A program made the position numbers and the translations under genes. The notes below the pieces were generated by a model. The model saw only the letters and a program-made list of their open reading frames with translations, was not told the origin of the DNA and ran no database searches. A DNA stretch of 64,000 nt from Bordetella petrii (GTDB lineage: Bacteria > Pseudomonadota > Gammaproteobacteria > Burkholderiales > Burkholderiaceae_B). How positions within the stretch are numbered: the first letter of the stretch is position 1; the number at the start of each line of letters is the position of its first letter. This document shows, in pieces, positions 21,082-33,312 of this stretch. The stretch covers positions 94,741 to 158,740 of the forward strand of contig NZ_JAFMZZ010000004.1 in the NCBI RefSeq assembly GCF_017356245.1. Reading direction: 5' to 3'.

Positions 21082-21623
21082 AGCGCCTGTTGCGCCTGTT
21101 GCCGCTGGTTCTGTTCCTGGGCATCGCGGCGCTGCTCTACCGCGGCCTGTTTCTCGACCCGGCGCGGCTGCCGTCGGCCCTGGTGGGCAAGGCCTTCCCC
21201 GACTTCGCCCTGCCCTCGCTCGGCGGCGACGGCGGCGACAGCCCCCTGACGCGCCAGGACATCCTGGGCACGCCGGCGCTGGTCAACGTGTGGGCCACCT
21301 GGTGCCCGTCATGCCGGCAGGAACACCCCGTGCTGAACCGGCTGGCCCGGGCAGGCGTGGTGATCCACGGCGTCAACTACAAAGACGACCGCGCCGCGGC
21401 GCAGCGCTGGCTGCGCACGCTGCACAACCCGTACCGCCTGAACATCGAAGACGCTGCCGGCACGCTGGGCCTGGACCTGGGCGTGTACGGCGCCCCCGAA
21501 ACCTTCATCATCGATGCGCGGGGCGTCGTCCGCGACAAGTTCGTCGGCGTCATCGACGACGACGTCTGGCGCGACAGGATCGAGCCGCTCTACCGGCAAT
21601 TGCTCGACGAGGCGGCCCGATGA
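21078..21623 (+). CDS. ccmG: CcmG/DsbE, thiol:disulfide oxidoreductase
   Basis: 181-residue thioredoxin-fold protein anchored by an N-terminal helix. The active site WCPSC has C76 and C79, and GVYGAPETFIID provides the cis-proline region. It keeps the CXXCH cysteines of apocytochromes reduced for heme attachment. Overlaps ccmF and ccmH by four bases each. Confidence 0.94.
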   Translation: MKRLLRLLPLVLFLGIAALLYRGLFLDPARLPSALVGKAFPDFALPSLGGDGGDSPLTRQDILGTPALVNVWATWCPSCRQEHPVLNRLARAGVVIHGVNYKDDRAAAQRWLRTLHNPYRLNIEDAAGTLGLDLGVYGAPETFIIDARGVVRDKFVGVIDDDVWRDRIEPLYRQLLDEAAR

Positions 21624-22102
21624 AACGCCTGCTGGCTGCCGCCATGCTGGGCTGCCTGCTGGCCGGCCCGGGCCGCGCCGCGATCGATATCCATGAATTC
21701 GACAGCGAAGCCCAGCGCGCCCGCTATCGGCACCTGGCCGAGGTGCTGCGCTGTCCCAAGTGCCAGAACCAGAACATTGCCGATTCGAATTCGCCCATCG
21801 CCAACGACCTGCGCCGCGAAGTCCACCGCATGCTGCGCGAAGGCCGCAGCGATGAACAGATCATCGACTTCATGGTGGCGCGCTACGGCGATTTCGTGCT
21901 GTACCGCCCGCCTCTCGACACGCGCACCGCCGTGCTCTGGATCGGGCCGGCGGCGCTGCTGGCGGCCGGGGCAGGCCTGGTGGGCGTCCTGGTCTTGCGC
22001 GGGCGCCGCGCACGGGCCGACGCCGCCGCGCTTTCAGACGACGAACGTCGGCGCCTGGCCGGCCTGCTGCGCGCCAGCCGCGACAACGGAACCGCGCCAT
22101 GA
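21620..22102 (+). CDS. ccmH: CcmH, ligase thioredox subunit
   Basis: 160-residue protein with signal peptide, the CcmH motif LRCPKCQNQNIADSNSPIA (C45, C48) and one C-terminal transmembrane helix. It contains only the N-terminal domain of the fused E. coli CcmH; the TPR part is the separate ccmI gene. The frame is open upstream through ccmG, but ATG 21620, coupled to the ccmG stop, gives the right N-terminus. Confidence 0.93.
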   Translation: MKRLLAAAMLGCLLAGPGRAAIDIHEFDSEAQRARYRHLAEVLRCPKCQNQNIADSNSPIANDLRREVHRMLREGRSDEQIIDFMVARYGDFVLYRPPLDTRTAVLWIGPAALLAAGAGLVGVLVLRGRRARADAAALSDDERRRLAGLLRASRDNGTAP

Positions 22103-22947
22103 TCGATTTCTGGCTGCCTGCCGCGCTGCTGCTGGCCGTGGCCATGGCATTCGTGCTGGTGCCGCTGCTGCGGGCGCCCGGCCCGGCAGCCGATGCCGAC
22201 CGCGCGGCGCTGAACGTGGCGCTTTACCAAGAGCGCCTGCAGGCGCTGCAGGCCCAGCACCAGTCCGGCCTGCTGACCCCGGCGCAGCTCGAGGCCGGCC
22301 GCGCCGAAGCGGCGCGCACCCTGCTGGCCGACAGCCCCGACGGGCCCGCCGGCGCCGCGCGCGGCAAACCGGGCATGGCCCTGGCGCTGGCCGCGGCCAT
22401 ACTGGTGCCGCTGGGGGCCGGCGCGCTGTATTGGCATTGGGGTTCTCTCGATCAGGTGGTGCAGGCGCGCCAGTATGCCGGCCACACCGGCGAAAGCCTG
22501 GAACGCATGACCGCACGCCTGGAAGCCGCGCTGGCGGCGACGCCCGATGCGCCCGACGCCTGGTTCTTTCTGGGCCGCACCTACATGGCCCAGGACCGCT
22601 GGGCCGATGCGGCGGCGGCCTTCGAACAAGCCGCCATCCGCGCAAACCGCCCGCCCGAATGGCTGGGCCACTGGGCCCAGGCCCTGTACTTTGCCGGCCA
22701 CCAGCAATGGACGCCGCAGCTGCAGGCCCTGGTCGACGAAGCGCTGTCCGGCGACCCTGAAGAGGCGGCCAGCCTGACGCTGGCCGGCATGGCCGCGTTC
22801 GAAGGCGGACGCTACGCGCAAGCCGTGGTTTATTGGGAACGCCTGGCGGCTGCCCTGCCCGCCGGCGACCCCATGCGCGACACCGTCATGAGCGGCATCG
22901 CACGGGCCCGCGCGCTGGACGCGGCTGCTGCCGCGCCGGCGCGCTGA
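22099..22947 (+). CDS. ccmI: CcmI/CycH, TPR protein of cytochrome c maturation
   Basis: 282-residue protein with two N-terminal transmembrane segments (about residues 2-22 and 92-112) and TPR units in the C-terminal half, including a DAWFFLGRTYMAQDRWADAAAAF repeat. CcmI holds apocytochrome tails for the CcmFH ligase. Last gene of the nir-ccm run; it meets gcvP tail to tail with 18 bases between the stop codons and no obvious terminator. Confidence 0.88.
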   Translation: MIDFWLPAALLLAVAMAFVLVPLLRAPGPAADADRAALNVALYQERLQALQAQHQSGLLTPAQLEAGRAEAARTLLADSPDGPAGAARGKPGMALALAAAILVPLGAGALYWHWGSLDQVVQARQYAGHTGESLERMTARLEAALAATPDAPDAWFFLGRTYMAQDRWADAAAAFEQAAIRANRPPEWLGHWAQALYFAGHQQWTPQLQALVDEALSGDPEEAASLTLAGMAAFEGGRYAQAVVYWERLAAALPAGDPMRDTVMSGIARARALDAAAAAPAR

Positions 22948-22965
22948 TGCCCTTGCGGCAATCGC

Positions 22966-25839
<2,874 letters not shown>

Positions 25840-25858
25840 GGGGGTGTCTCGGGTGCGG

Positions 25859-25892
25859 AAAAATGGCCGCGCGGGCGAGGCGCCCGCGCGGC
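25859..25892 (-). terminator. intrinsic terminator between gcvH and gcvP
   Basis: On the minus strand a perfect 12-pair GC stem (arms at 25892-25881 and 25877-25866, three-base loop) is followed by CCATTTTT. This has all the parts of a rho-independent terminator, placed inside the operon just after the gcvH stop. Confidence 0.8.
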
Positions 25893-25902
25893 GTCGGCCA
25901 GG

Positions 25903-26280
25903 TCAGCCGTTGGCGACGGCTTCGTAGCCGGCTGCGTCCAGCAGCTTGTCGACGTCGGCCGCGTTGTCCGGCTTGATCTTGAAGATCCAGGTAGAGAAGG
26001 CCGATTCGTTGATCAGGTTGGGCGTGCTTTCGAGCTCGTCGTTGAACGCCACGATTTCGCCCGACACGGGCGCGTAGATGTCGGAAGCGGCCTTGACCGA
26101 TTCGACCACGCCGGCCGTGGCGCCGGCCTTGAGCTTGGCGCCGACGCTGACGTCGCCGACGAAGACGAGGTCGCCCAGCTGTTCCTGGGCGTTATCGGTG
26201 ATGCCAACGGCGAACACGTCGCCCTCGGCTTTGACCCATTCATGGGACTCGGTGTACTTGCGGTCGGTGGGCAGGCTCAT
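25903..26280 (-). CDS. gcvH: GcvH, glycine cleavage H protein
   Basis: 125-residue lipoyl carrier protein. The lipoylation lysine is in VVESVKAASDIYAPVSGE (K63). It shuttles the aminomethyl group between GcvP, GcvT and lipoamide dehydrogenase. The frame is open far upstream, but ATG 26280 (MSLPTDRKYTESHEW) gives the family length and start, with an AGGAG-type site a few bases before it. Confidence 0.96.
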   Translation of the reverse strand: MSLPTDRKYTESHEWVKAEGDVFAVGITDNAQEQLGDLVFVGDVSVGAKLKAGATAGVVESVKAASDIYAPVSGEIVAFNDELESTPNLINESAFSTWIFKIKPDNAADVDKLLDAAGYEAVANG

Positions 26281-26309
26281 GGAAGCTCCTAGGATGGAAT
26301 TGCGCGCAC

Positions 26310-26331
26310 GCGCCGGCACCCCTGCCGGCGC
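26310..26331 (-). other. hairpin between gcvT and gcvH
   Basis: GCGCCGGCA and TGCCGGCGC form a nine-pair stem with a CCCC loop in the 62-base gap. It has no T-run, so it may be an RNA stability element instead of a terminator. Confidence 0.5.
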
Positions 26332-26342
26332 ATGGTGGCAGT

Positions 26343-27443
26343 TTACGAGTGTTCGACCGCCTTGCCATGGCGCACGAACGGCAATTTGCATACCAGGGCG
26401 GGCACCCGCTTGCCGCGGATATCGACTTCGACCGTCTGGCCGGGCTGCACGCCCGTGGGCACGCGGGCAAACGCCACCGACACGCCCAGCGTGGGCGACA
26501 TGGTGCCGCTGGTGGTTTCGCCGTCGCCCTGGGCGGTGTGCACGGCCATGTGGGCGCGCATCACGCCGCGCTCTTGCAGCTTCAGGCCGACGAAGCCGCA
26601 GGGCGCGGCGAACTGTTCCAGGGCATCGCGCCCCACGAAACGGCGCTCGGGGTCTTTCAGCGATACCGTCCAGCTCAGGCCGGCCTGGTCGGGCTGGGTG
26701 AGCTCGTCCATGTCTTGCCCGTACAGGTTCATGCCGGCCTCCAGGCGCAGCGTGTCGCGCGCGCCCAGCCCGCACGGGCGCACGCCCTGGGCGAGCAGGT
26801 CGTTCCACAGGGCCACGACCTGGTCGGCCGGCAGGACGATCTCGAAACCGTCTTCGCCGGTGTAGCCGGTGCGCGCCACCAGCGCGCCGTCGGCCACCTG
26901 GGCCGCCACGAAGGGCGTCAGCGGCTCGGTGGCGGCCTGCCAGGCCGGCCGGGCGGCCCATACCTTGGCGCGGGCGTTGGGGCCCTGCACGGCCACCATG
27001 GCCAGGTCGCGGCGCGGCGTGATGGCCACGTCGAACCGGCCGGCGGCAGCCACGCGCCGCATCCAGGCGATGTCTTTGTCGGCCGTGGCGGCATTGACCA
27101 CCACGCGCCATTGGTCGATGGCGAAGAAATAGACGATCAGGTCGTCGATGATGCCGCCCTGGGGGTTGAGCATGCACGTGTACAGCGCCTTGCCGGGCAC
27201 CGTGAGCCTGGCCACGTCGTTGGCCACCAGGCGCCGCAGGAACGCGGCGGCATCCGGCCCGCAGACATCGGCATTGAGCATGTGCGATACGTCGAACATG
27301 CCGGCGTCGCGGCGCACCGCGTGGTGTTCTTCGAGCTGCGAGCCGTAGGCCAGCGGCATGTCCCAGCCGCCGAAATCGACCATGCGGGCGCCGGCCGCGA
27401 CGTGGGCGTCGGCCAGTGGAGTGCGTTTGAGGGAGGCGGACAT
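26343..27443 (-). CDS. gcvT: GcvT, glycine cleavage aminomethyltransferase
   Basis: 366-residue tetrahydrofolate-dependent aminomethyltransferase (T-protein). Family marks include [29 protein letters not shown] and [13 protein letters not shown]. It releases ammonia and makes methylene-THF from the GcvH-bound aminomethyl group. Start at ATG 27443 fits family length; the upstream frame enters the riboswitch region. First gene of gcvTHP. Confidence 0.96.
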   Translation of the reverse strand: MSASLKRTPLADAHVAAGARMVDFGGWDMPLAYGSQLEEHHAVRRDAGMFDVSHMLNADVCGPDAAAFLRRLVANDVARLTVPGKALYTCMLNPQGGIIDDLIVYFFAIDQWRVVVNAATADKDIAWMRRVAAAGRFDVAITPRRDLAMVAVQGPNARAKVWAARPAWQAATEPLTPFVAAQVADGALVARTGYTGEDGFEIVLPADQVVALWNDLLAQGVRPCGLGARDTLRLEAGMNLYGQDMDELTQPDQAGLSWTVSLKDPERRFVGRDALEQFAAPCGFVGLKLQERGVMRAHMAVHTAQGDGETTSGTMSPTLGVSVAFARVPTGVQPGQTVEVDIRGKRVPALVCKLPFVRHGKAVEHS

Positions 27444-27542
27444 GGACGGGCTCCGGTGCGGCGGCATCGCCAGGGTTACGGAATATGCCGGCCTGGAAGC
27501 GGAAAGCGCCAGAGCCAGCTGGATTTTCCGCCCCTCTGTCCT

Positions 27543-27634
27543 TTTGCCTGAGAGTTGCCCCGCGCAAGCGCGGGTTTGCACCTTCGGCGCCTGGGCTGCG
27601 CACGGTAACACCATGGCGCCAGGTCTCTCCAGAG
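27543..27634 (-). ncRNA. glycine riboswitch, gene-proximal aptamer
   Basis: Read on the minus strand this holds the glycine aptamer core: GGAGAGA near 27629-27623, GCGCCGAAGG near 27590-27581 and the closing CTCTCAGGCA near 27554-27545. It lies about 100 bases before gcvT and is followed by a T/pyrimidine-containing expression platform. It senses glycine and is expected to turn the gcv operon on. Confidence 0.9.
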
Positions 27635-27689
27635 TGCTGTTTCAGCCCGCCCGGCGCGAAGGCCGGAACCAGGGGCTGATGCAGCGCGG

Positions 27690-27768
27690 TATGGGTTACC
27701 TGAGCGATTCCGGGCGAATTGCGCCTTCGGCGGCGGCCTGCGTAGACCCAGGCCGCTCTCTCCCGCGA
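27690..27768 (-). ncRNA. glycine riboswitch, promoter-proximal aptamer
   Basis: The same core elements occur again on the minus strand (GGGAGAGAGC near 27764-27755, GCCGAAGGCGC near 27731-27721, and a CTCAGGTAACCC-type end near 27703-27692). With the aptamer at 27543-27634 this forms the common tandem glycine riboswitch arrangement. The linker is about 55 bases, longer than the short linker of many tandem glycine switches. Edges are approximate. Confidence 0.88.
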
Positions 27769-27872
27769 CATGCATGACAGCGGCGTGAAGCATACATCGA
27801 AAGCCCGGCCCGGCAAAGTTGTCGCTTGCCCGGGTGGACGGCCGGCCCGGCCGCCTGTACCGGGCCGCGGGG

Positions 27873-27886
27873 TTGACGCCTGTCAA
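27873..27886 (+). promoter_or_regulatory. FNR/DNR-type box, upstream nap site
   Basis: TTGACGCCTGTCAA has perfect half-sites with an atypical GCCT spacer. It lies exactly 30 bases before the second nap box and is followed by the same CGCCGCGCC tract seen after the box at 5842-5855. Confidence 0.75.
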
Positions 27887-27902
27887 CGCCGCGCCAGCCC
27901 CC

Positions 27903-27916
27903 TTGACTGCAGTCAA
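27903..27916 (+). promoter_or_regulatory. FNR/DNR-type box, proximal nap site
   Basis: TTGACTGCAGTCAA is a perfect dyad centred 64 bases before the napF ATG. The ATAATT at 27941-27946 is the matching -10, giving a predicted transcript start near 27951. Confidence 0.85.
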
Positions 27917-27940
27917 GAGGCAGGCCGGGCCTCAATACCC

Positions 27941-27946
27941 ATAATT
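27941..27946 (+). promoter_or_regulatory. -10 element of the nap promoter
   Basis: ATAATT (within CATAAT-T) lies about 34 bases from the centre of the proximal box, the expected class II spacing. Confidence 0.55.
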
Positions 27947-27973
27947 CCCTACAGGTTTTAAGGGATTTCTGCC

Positions 27974-28264
27974 ATGGGATTCACACGGCGCCAGTTGCTC
28001 ACCGGCCGCAAGCCCGGTCCAACCCACTTCGGGCCCCTGGCCGCGCAAGGCCGGCCATGGCGCGCCCGGGTCACGACGGCCTGCCTGGCCCGCCGCGGCA
28101 TCGAATGCCGCCTGTGCAGCGAATCCTGCGGCGTCGGCGCCATCTTCTTTCGCCCCCAGCCGGGCGGCCCCGCGCGCCCGCACATCGATGCCGGGCGCTG
28201 CACCGGCTGCGGCGACTGCCTGCCAGCCTGTCCGGCGGCCGCGCTGATTCCGGAGGCCCCATGA
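27974..28264 (+). CDS. napF: short NapF-like ferredoxin
   Basis: 96-residue cytoplasmic iron-sulfur protein, against about 160 residues for usual NapF. It keeps the NapF N-terminus (RRQLLTGR) and then jumps to the C-terminal part: CLARRGIECRLCSESC followed by CTGCGDCLPACP. The two N-terminal CXXCXXXC clusters of standard NapF are missing, as if removed by an in-frame deletion. NapF helps mature NapA in the cytoplasm. It starts at ATG 27974, 23 bases after the predicted transcript start, and overlaps napD by four bases, so it is still in the operon and probably functional. Confidence 0.78.
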   Translation: MGFTRRQLLTGRKPGPTHFGPLAAQGRPWRARVTTACLARRGIECRLCSESCGVGAIFFRPQPGGPARPHIDAGRCTGCGDCLPACPAAALIPEAP

Positions 28265-28563
28265 GGATCGTCAGCCTGGTCATGCGCATCGCCCCGCACA
28301 GCCTGTCCGCGGCCGAAAGCGCACTCGCCGGCATTCCGGGCGTGCAAGTGCACGCGCGCGACGCGGCCACCGGAAAACTCATCGTCACGGTCGAGGACGG
28401 CCCGGGCTACAGCACCGCCGACTCGATCCTGGCCGCCCACAAAGTTCCATACGTACTGTCGGCCACCCTGGCCTACGAATACGGTGAAGACGATCCACCG
28501 TCCGCCAGCCAGCCGCCATCCCCCCACCGACCCCCGGCACAGGGAGCTCCATCATGTCATTGA
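28261..28563 (+). CDS. napD: NapD, NapA-specific chaperone
   Basis: 100-residue cytoplasmic chaperone that binds the Tat signal of NapA and delays export until cofactors are inserted. It has the ferredoxin-like fold pattern (VSLVMRIAP ... GKLIVTVE ... YEYGED), with a proline-rich tail of about 20 residues that is unlikely to be structured. ATG 28261 overlaps napF, and its stop lies within the napA start. Confidence 0.85.
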   Translation: MRIVSLVMRIAPHSLSAAESALAGIPGVQVHARDAATGKLIVTVEDGPGYSTADSILAAHKVPYVLSATLAYEYGEDDPPSASQPPSPHRPPAQGAPSCH

Positions 28564-31097
28564 ACCGACGCGAATTCATCAAGACCAACGCCGTGGCCGC
28601 CGCGGCCGCCACCGCCGGCATGAGCCTGCCGGCCGCGGCCCTGGCGCAGGCCGGCAGCCCCACGCTGCAGGTGCGCTGGGACAAGGCGCCATGCCGCTTC
28701 TGCGGCACCGGCTGCTCCGTGCTGGTGGGCGTGCAGAACGATCGCGTCGTGGCCACCCAGGGCGACCCCGAAGCGCCGGTCAACCGCGGGCTGAACTGCA
28801 TCAAGGGCTACTTCCTGTCCAAGATCATGTACGGCGCCGACCGCCTGACGCGGCCCATGCTGCGCAAGAAAGACGGCGTTTACGACAAGAACGGCGAATT
28901 CACGCCGGTCAGCTGGGACGAAGCCTTCGACATCATGGCGCAAAAGTGGAAGCAGGCGCTCGCCGCCGGCGGCCCCGACGCCATCGCGATGTTCGGCTCG
29001 GGCCAATGGACCATCTGGGAAGGCTACGCGGCCTCGAAGCTGTACAAGGCGGGCTTTCGCAGCAACAACCTCGACCCCAACGCGCGCCACTGCATGGCCA
29101 GCGCGGTGGTGGGCTTCATGCGCACCTTCGGCATCGACGAACCCATGGGCTGCTACGACGACATCGAGCACGCCGATGCCTTCGTGCTGTGGGGCTCGAA
29201 CATGGCCGAAATGCACCCCATCCTCTGGAGCCGCATCACCGACCGCCGCCTGACGCACGCCGGCAGCGAAGTACACGTGCTGTCCACCTTCGAGCACCGC
29301 AGCTTCGAGCTGGCCGACAACGGCATGATCTTCGTGCCGCAAACCGACCTGGCCATCCTGAACTACCTGTGCAACTACCTGATCCAGAACGGCAAGGTCA
29401 ACCGCGAGTTCGTCGAGCGGCACGTCAACTTCAAGGTCGGCGCCACCGACATCGGCTACGGCCTGCGGCCGAACGATCCGCGCGAACAGTCGGCCAGCGC
29501 GAACGGCTATCCCGGCGCCGACGGCGCGCCCAAGGGCGACCCCGGCGCCGCCAGGCCGGCCACCTTTGAAGACTTCGCCGCGTTCGTCTCCACCTACACG
29601 CTGGACTACACCGCCAGGCTGTCGGGCGTGCCCGCCGAAAAACTGCAGCGCCTGGCCGAACTGTACGCCGACCCTTCCAAAAAGATCATGTCGCTCTGGA
29701 CGATGGGCTTCAACCAGCATACGCGCGGAACGTGGGTCAACAACATGATCTACAACGTGCACCTGCTGACCGGCAAGATTTCCGAGCCGGGCTGCGGCCC
29801 GTTCTCGCTGACGGGCCAGCCGTCGGCTTGCGGCACCGCGCGCGAAGTGGGCACCTTCGCGCACCGCCTGCCGGCCGACCTGGTGGTCGGCAACCCCGCG
29901 CACCGCAAGATCGCCGAAGACTTGTGGCAGCTTCCCGAAGGCACCATTCCCGCCAAGGTGGGCCTGCATGCCGTGGCGCAGAGCCGCGCGCTGAAAGACG
30001 GCAAGCTCAAGTGCTACTGGACGTCCACCACCAACAACATGCAGGCCGGCCCGAACATCAACGATGAAATCTACCCCGGCTGGCGCAACCCGGAAGCGTT
30101 CGTGGTGGTGTCCGACCCTTATCCCACAGTATCGGCGCTGTCGGCCGACCTGATCCTGCCCACGGCGATGTGGGTCGAGAAAGAAGGCGCCTACGGAAAC
30201 GCCGAGCGCCGCACCCAGTTCTGGCGCCAGCAGGTCAAGGCGCCGGGCCAGTCGCGGTCCGACCTGTGGCAATACCTGGAATTCGCCAAGCGCTTCAAGG
30301 TGGAAGAAGTATGGCCGGCGGAACTGCTCGACAAAAAGCCCGAATACCGCGGCAAGACGCTTTACGACGTGCTCTATGCCAACGGTGTGGCCAACCGCTA
30401 CCCGCTGGCCGATGTGGCGGCCGTCAACCAGCATGCAATCGACGGCTACATGAACGACGAATCGCAGCACTTCGGCTTCTATGTGCAAAAAGGCCTGTTC
30501 GAGGAGTACGCGCAATTCGGCCGCGGCCACGCCCACGACCTGGCCGACTTCGACCTGTACCACCGGGCGCGCGGACTGCGCTGGCCGGTGGTCGACGGCA
30601 AGGAAACCCTGTGGCGCTTCCGCGAAGGCTACGACCCGTACGTCAAGCCGGGCGAGGGCGTCCGCTTCTACGGCAATAAAGACGGGCGGGCCAACATCTT
30701 CGCCCTGCCCTACCAGCCGCCGGCCGAAGTGCCCGACCAGGATTACGACCTTTGGCTGTGCACCGGGCGCGTGCTTGAACACTGGCACACGGGCTCGATG
30801 ACGCGGCGCGTGCCCGAGCTGCACCGCGCCGTGCCCGAGGCGGTGCTGTTCATGCACCCCGACGACGCCGGGCAGCGCGGCCTGCAGCGCGGCATGCAAT
30901 GCAAGATCACGTCGCGCCGCGGCGAGGTGCTTGCCAGCCTGGAAACGCGCGGCCGCAACAAGCCGCCTCGCGGGCTGGTGTACATGCCGTTCTTCGACGA
31001 AGGCCGGCTGGTCAACAAGCTTACGCTGGACGCCACCTGCCCGCTGTCCAAAGAAACCGACTTCAAGAAATGCGCCGTCAAGGTGCAAAAGGCCTGA
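28554..31097 (+). CDS. napA: NapA, periplasmic nitrate reductase catalytic subunit
   Basis: 847-residue molybdopterin enzyme that reduces nitrate to nitrite in the periplasm. A twin-arginine signal [10 protein letters not shown] opens the protein and is cut near residue 32. One [4Fe-4S] cluster is bound by C47, C50, C54 and C82, and the molybdenum ligand is C180 in [13 protein letters not shown]. The full family length and the C-terminal [12 protein letters not shown] ending are intact. Overlaps napD by ten bases; napG follows after 35. Confidence 0.97.
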   Translation: MSLNRREFIKTNAVAAAAATAGMSLPAAALAQAGSPTLQVRWDKAPCRFCGTGCSVLVGVQNDRVVATQGDPEAPVNRGLNCIKGYFLSKIMYGADRLTRPMLRKKDGVYDKNGEFTPVSWDEAFDIMAQKWKQALAAGGPDAIAMFGSGQWTIWEGYAASKLYKAGFRSNNLDPNARHCMASAVVGFMRTFGIDEPMGCYDDIEHADAFVLWGSNMAEMHPILWSRITDRRLTHAGSEVHVLSTFEHRSFELADNGMIFVPQTDLAILNYLCNYLIQNGKVNREFVERHVNFKVGATDIGYGLRPNDPREQSASANGYPGADGAPKGDPGAARPATFEDFAAFVSTYTLDYTARLSGVPAEKLQRLAELYADPSKKIMSLWTMGFNQHTRGTWVNNMIYNVHLLTGKISEPGCGPFSLTGQPSACGTAREVGTFAHRLPADLVVGNPAHRKIAEDLWQLPEGTIPAKVGLHAVAQSRALKDGKLKCYWTSTTNNMQAGPNINDEIYPGWRNPEAFVVVSDPYPTVSALSADLILPTAMWVEKEGAYGNAERRTQFWRQQVKAPGQSRSDLWQYLEFAKRFKVEEVWPAELLDKKPEYRGKTLYDVLYANGVANRYPLADVAAVNQHAIDGYMNDESQHFGFYVQKGLFEEYAQFGRGHAHDLADFDLYHRARGLRWPVVDGKETLWRFREGYDPYVKPGEGVRFYGNKDGRANIFALPYQPPAEVPDQDYDLWLCTGRVLEHWHTGSMTRRVPELHRAVPEAVLFMHPDDAGQRGLQRGMQCKITSRRGEVLASLETRGRNKPPRGLVYMPFFDEGRLVNKLTLDATCPLSKETDFKKCAVKVQKA

Positions 31098-31132
31098 ATC
31101 CACGCCGCCCCATCGCGCTTTGCAGACCCGCC

Positions 31133-31918
31133 ATGACAGACCCCACCCCCGACAAACCGCCCGGCCGCCGCCAGTTTCTGCAGCATTCGGCGGCCGCCAT
31201 CGGCGGCGCCTGCGCCGTGGCGCTGGGCCTGGGCCTGTACACCAGGCAGGCCGGCTCGCTGCCGGCCACTGCCCTGCGTCCGCCCGGCGCGCTGGCCGAA
31301 GACGAGTTCCTGGCCGCATGCGTGCGCTGCGGGCTGTGCGTGCGCGCCTGTCCCTACGACACCCTGAAGCTGGCCACCCTGGGCCAGCCCATTCCGTCCG
31401 GCACGCCTTACTTCGATGCGCGCAGCGTGCCCTGCGAAATGTGCGAAGACATCCCCTGCGTACCGGCCTGCCCCACCGGCGCGCTGGACCACGACCTGAC
31501 CCGCATCGAAGATGCCCGCATGGGCCTGGCCGTGCTCATCGACCAGGAAACCTGCCTGAACTTCCAGGGGCTGCGCTGCGACGTCTGCTATCGCGTGTGC
31601 CCGCTCATCGACGAAGCCATCACGCTCGAACGGCAGCACAACCCCAGGTCCGACCGCCACGCCATGCTGCTGCCCACCGTGCATTCCGACCGCTGCACCG
31701 GCTGCGGCAAGTGCGAGCGCAGCTGCGTGCTGCCCGGCGCCTCGGCCATCAAGGTGCTGCCGCACCCGCTGGCGCAGGGCTCGGCCGCCGGCCATTACCG
31801 CAAAGGCTGGGAAGAAGCCGAGAAGGCCGGCGGCTCGGTCATCGGCGAACAGATCCGCCTGCCCGTGCGCGGCCTGGACGACGTTCCCGTCATTCCTGAT
31901 ACCGGTGGCCAGCCATGA
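31133..31918 (+). CDS. napG: NapG, ferredoxin-type quinol dehydrogenase subunit
   Basis: 261-residue periplasmic-side iron-sulfur protein. A twin-arginine-like start ([16 protein letters not shown]) precedes four cysteine clusters: [35 protein letters not shown] and [11 protein letters not shown]. With NapH it forms a quinol-oxidising route into NapC and NapB. The frame is open upstream inside napA; ATG 31133 is the correct-length start. Overlaps napH by four bases. Confidence 0.92.
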   Translation: MTDPTPDKPPGRRQFLQHSAAAIGGACAVALGLGLYTRQAGSLPATALRPPGALAEDEFLAACVRCGLCVRACPYDTLKLATLGQPIPSGTPYFDARSVPCEMCEDIPCVPACPTGALDHDLTRIEDARMGLAVLIDQETCLNFQGLRCDVCYRVCPLIDEAITLERQHNPRSDRHAMLLPTVHSDRCTGCGKCERSCVLPGASAIKVLPHPLAQGSAAGHYRKGWEEAEKAGGSVIGEQIRLPVRGLDDVPVIPDTGGQP

Positions 31919-32841
31919 ATGCCCTTCCCGCCAAACCCCGGCGCCCGAACGTCGCGGGCCGCAACCCCACCGCCGCCGCCATTGCCGGCAAGGGCTGGCT
32001 GCGCGCCCATCGCTGGCTGCTGCTGCGGCGCGCCGTACAGGCCGGCCTGCTGGCGCTGTTCCTGGTCGGCCCGGCCACTGTGTGGCTGGCGCACCGGGGC
32101 CTGCTGGGCCAGGCCTGGTGGCCCGTGAAGGGCAACCTGTCGTCCAGCCTGACGCTCGACTGGCTGCCGCTGACCGATCCGTACCAACTGCTGCAAAGCC
32201 TGTTCGCGGGCCACGTGCCGCTGGGCACGGCCGTGCTGGGCGCCGGCCTGGTGCTGGGCTTTTACCTGCTGCTGGGCGGACGGCTGTATTGCTCCTGGGT
32301 GTGCCCCGTCAACATCGTCACCGACACCGCGGCCTGGCTGCGCCGCCGGCTCAGGCTGCGCCCGCCCGGGCGCACGCCGCCCAAATCGCTGCGGCTGTGG
32401 CTGCTGGCCGGCACCCTGCTGGCGTCGGCCGCCACCGGCACCATCGCCTGGGAATGGGTCAATCCGGTCTCGCTGCTGCATCGCGCGCTGGTGTTCGGCT
32501 TCGGCGCCGTATGGGCGCTGGTGCTGGGCATTTTCTTGTACGACCTGCTGGTGGCGCCGCGCGGCTGGTGCGGCCATGTATGCCCGGTGGGGGCGTTCTA
32601 CGGCCTGTTGGGCCGGCGCGCGCTGCTGCGCGTGAATGCCGCGGGCCGCGAGGCCTGCGACGACTGCATGGACTGCTACAGCGTCTGCCCCGAACCGCAG
32701 GTCATCCGCCCCGCCCTCAAGGCGGCTGGCCAGAGCCACCCCGTCATCCTCGACGCCGACTGCACCACTTGCGGCCGCTGTATCGACGTCTGCCCCCAAC
32801 AGGTGTTCCGTATGAGCCACCGGTTCCGCCACAGGAGTTAA
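31915..32841 (+). CDS. napH: NapH, membrane iron-sulfur quinol dehydrogenase
   Basis: 308-residue membrane protein with four transmembrane segments, two conserved cysteine pairs at the cytoplasmic face (CSWVCPVN and CGHVCPVG), and two C-terminal [4Fe-4S] sites ([12 protein letters not shown] and [12 protein letters not shown]). It partners NapG in electron transfer from quinol, adding to the NapC route. napB begins two bases after its stop. Confidence 0.92.
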   Translation: MNALPAKPRRPNVAGRNPTAAAIAGKGWLRAHRWLLLRRAVQAGLLALFLVGPATVWLAHRGLLGQAWWPVKGNLSSSLTLDWLPLTDPYQLLQSLFAGHVPLGTAVLGAGLVLGFYLLLGGRLYCSWVCPVNIVTDTAAWLRRRLRLRPPGRTPPKSLRLWLLAGTLLASAATGTIAWEWVNPVSLLHRALVFGFGAVWALVLGIFLYDLLVAPRGWCGHVCPVGAFYGLLGRRALLRVNAAGREACDDCMDCYSVCPEPQVIRPALKAAGQSHPVILDADCTTCGRCIDVCPQQVFRMSHRFRHRS

Positions 32842-32843
32842 TC

Positions 32844-33299
32844 ATGAAACGCGCCTTGTACAAGACCGCCCTCGGCCTGCTCGCGGGCCTGATGATCGGC
32901 ATGCCGCCAGCCCTGGCCGACGACCCGTCCACGGTCCAGAGCCTGCGCCAGGGCAGCGTCGGCAGCGCCGGGCACGCAGCCGGCCACTATCGCCAGGAAC
33001 TCGACGCGGGCGCCACGCTGCCGCGCGACTTCGTGCAGCAGCCGCCGCTGGTGCCGCACGCCAGCAGCAACTACCCCGTGACGCTGAAATTCAACAAATG
33101 CCTCGATTGCCATTCGTGGGGCCGCGCGCAGGCCACCAACTCACCCAAGATATCCGTCACGCACTTCCGCGACGCACAGGGCCGCGAACTGTCGTCGGTC
33201 AGCCCGGCACGCTATTTCTGCATGCAGTGCCACGTCACCCAAAGCGATGCCAAGCCGCTGGTCGAAAACACCTTCCAGCGCGTCGAAGGCCTGAACTGA
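32844..33299 (+). CDS. napB: NapB, diheme cytochrome c subunit
   Basis: 151-residue periplasmic protein with signal peptide (residues 1-25) and two heme sites, CLDCH (86-90) and CMQCH (126-130). It carries electrons from NapC to NapA. The frame is open upstream within napH, but ATG 32844, preceded by AGGAGTTAATC, gives the normal NapB size. Confidence 0.94.
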   Translation: MKRALYKTALGLLAGLMIGMPPALADDPSTVQSLRQGSVGSAGHAAGHYRQELDAGATLPRDFVQQPPLVPHASSNYPVTLKFNKCLDCHSWGRAQATNSPKISVTHFRDAQGRELSSVSPARYFCMQCHVTQSDAKPLVENTFQRVEGLN

Positions 33300-33312
33300 G
33301 CGAGCATGCATC

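Larger units (their letters stand above)
27769..27973. promoter_or_regulatory. shared gcv/nap control region
   Basis: A 205-base region between the 5' end of the glycine riboswitch (minus) and napF (plus). It contains the two FNR-type boxes listed separately and a nap -10 element. I do not see a clear sigma-70 promoter for gcvT, though it must lie in the part near 27780-27870. Confidence 0.6.
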
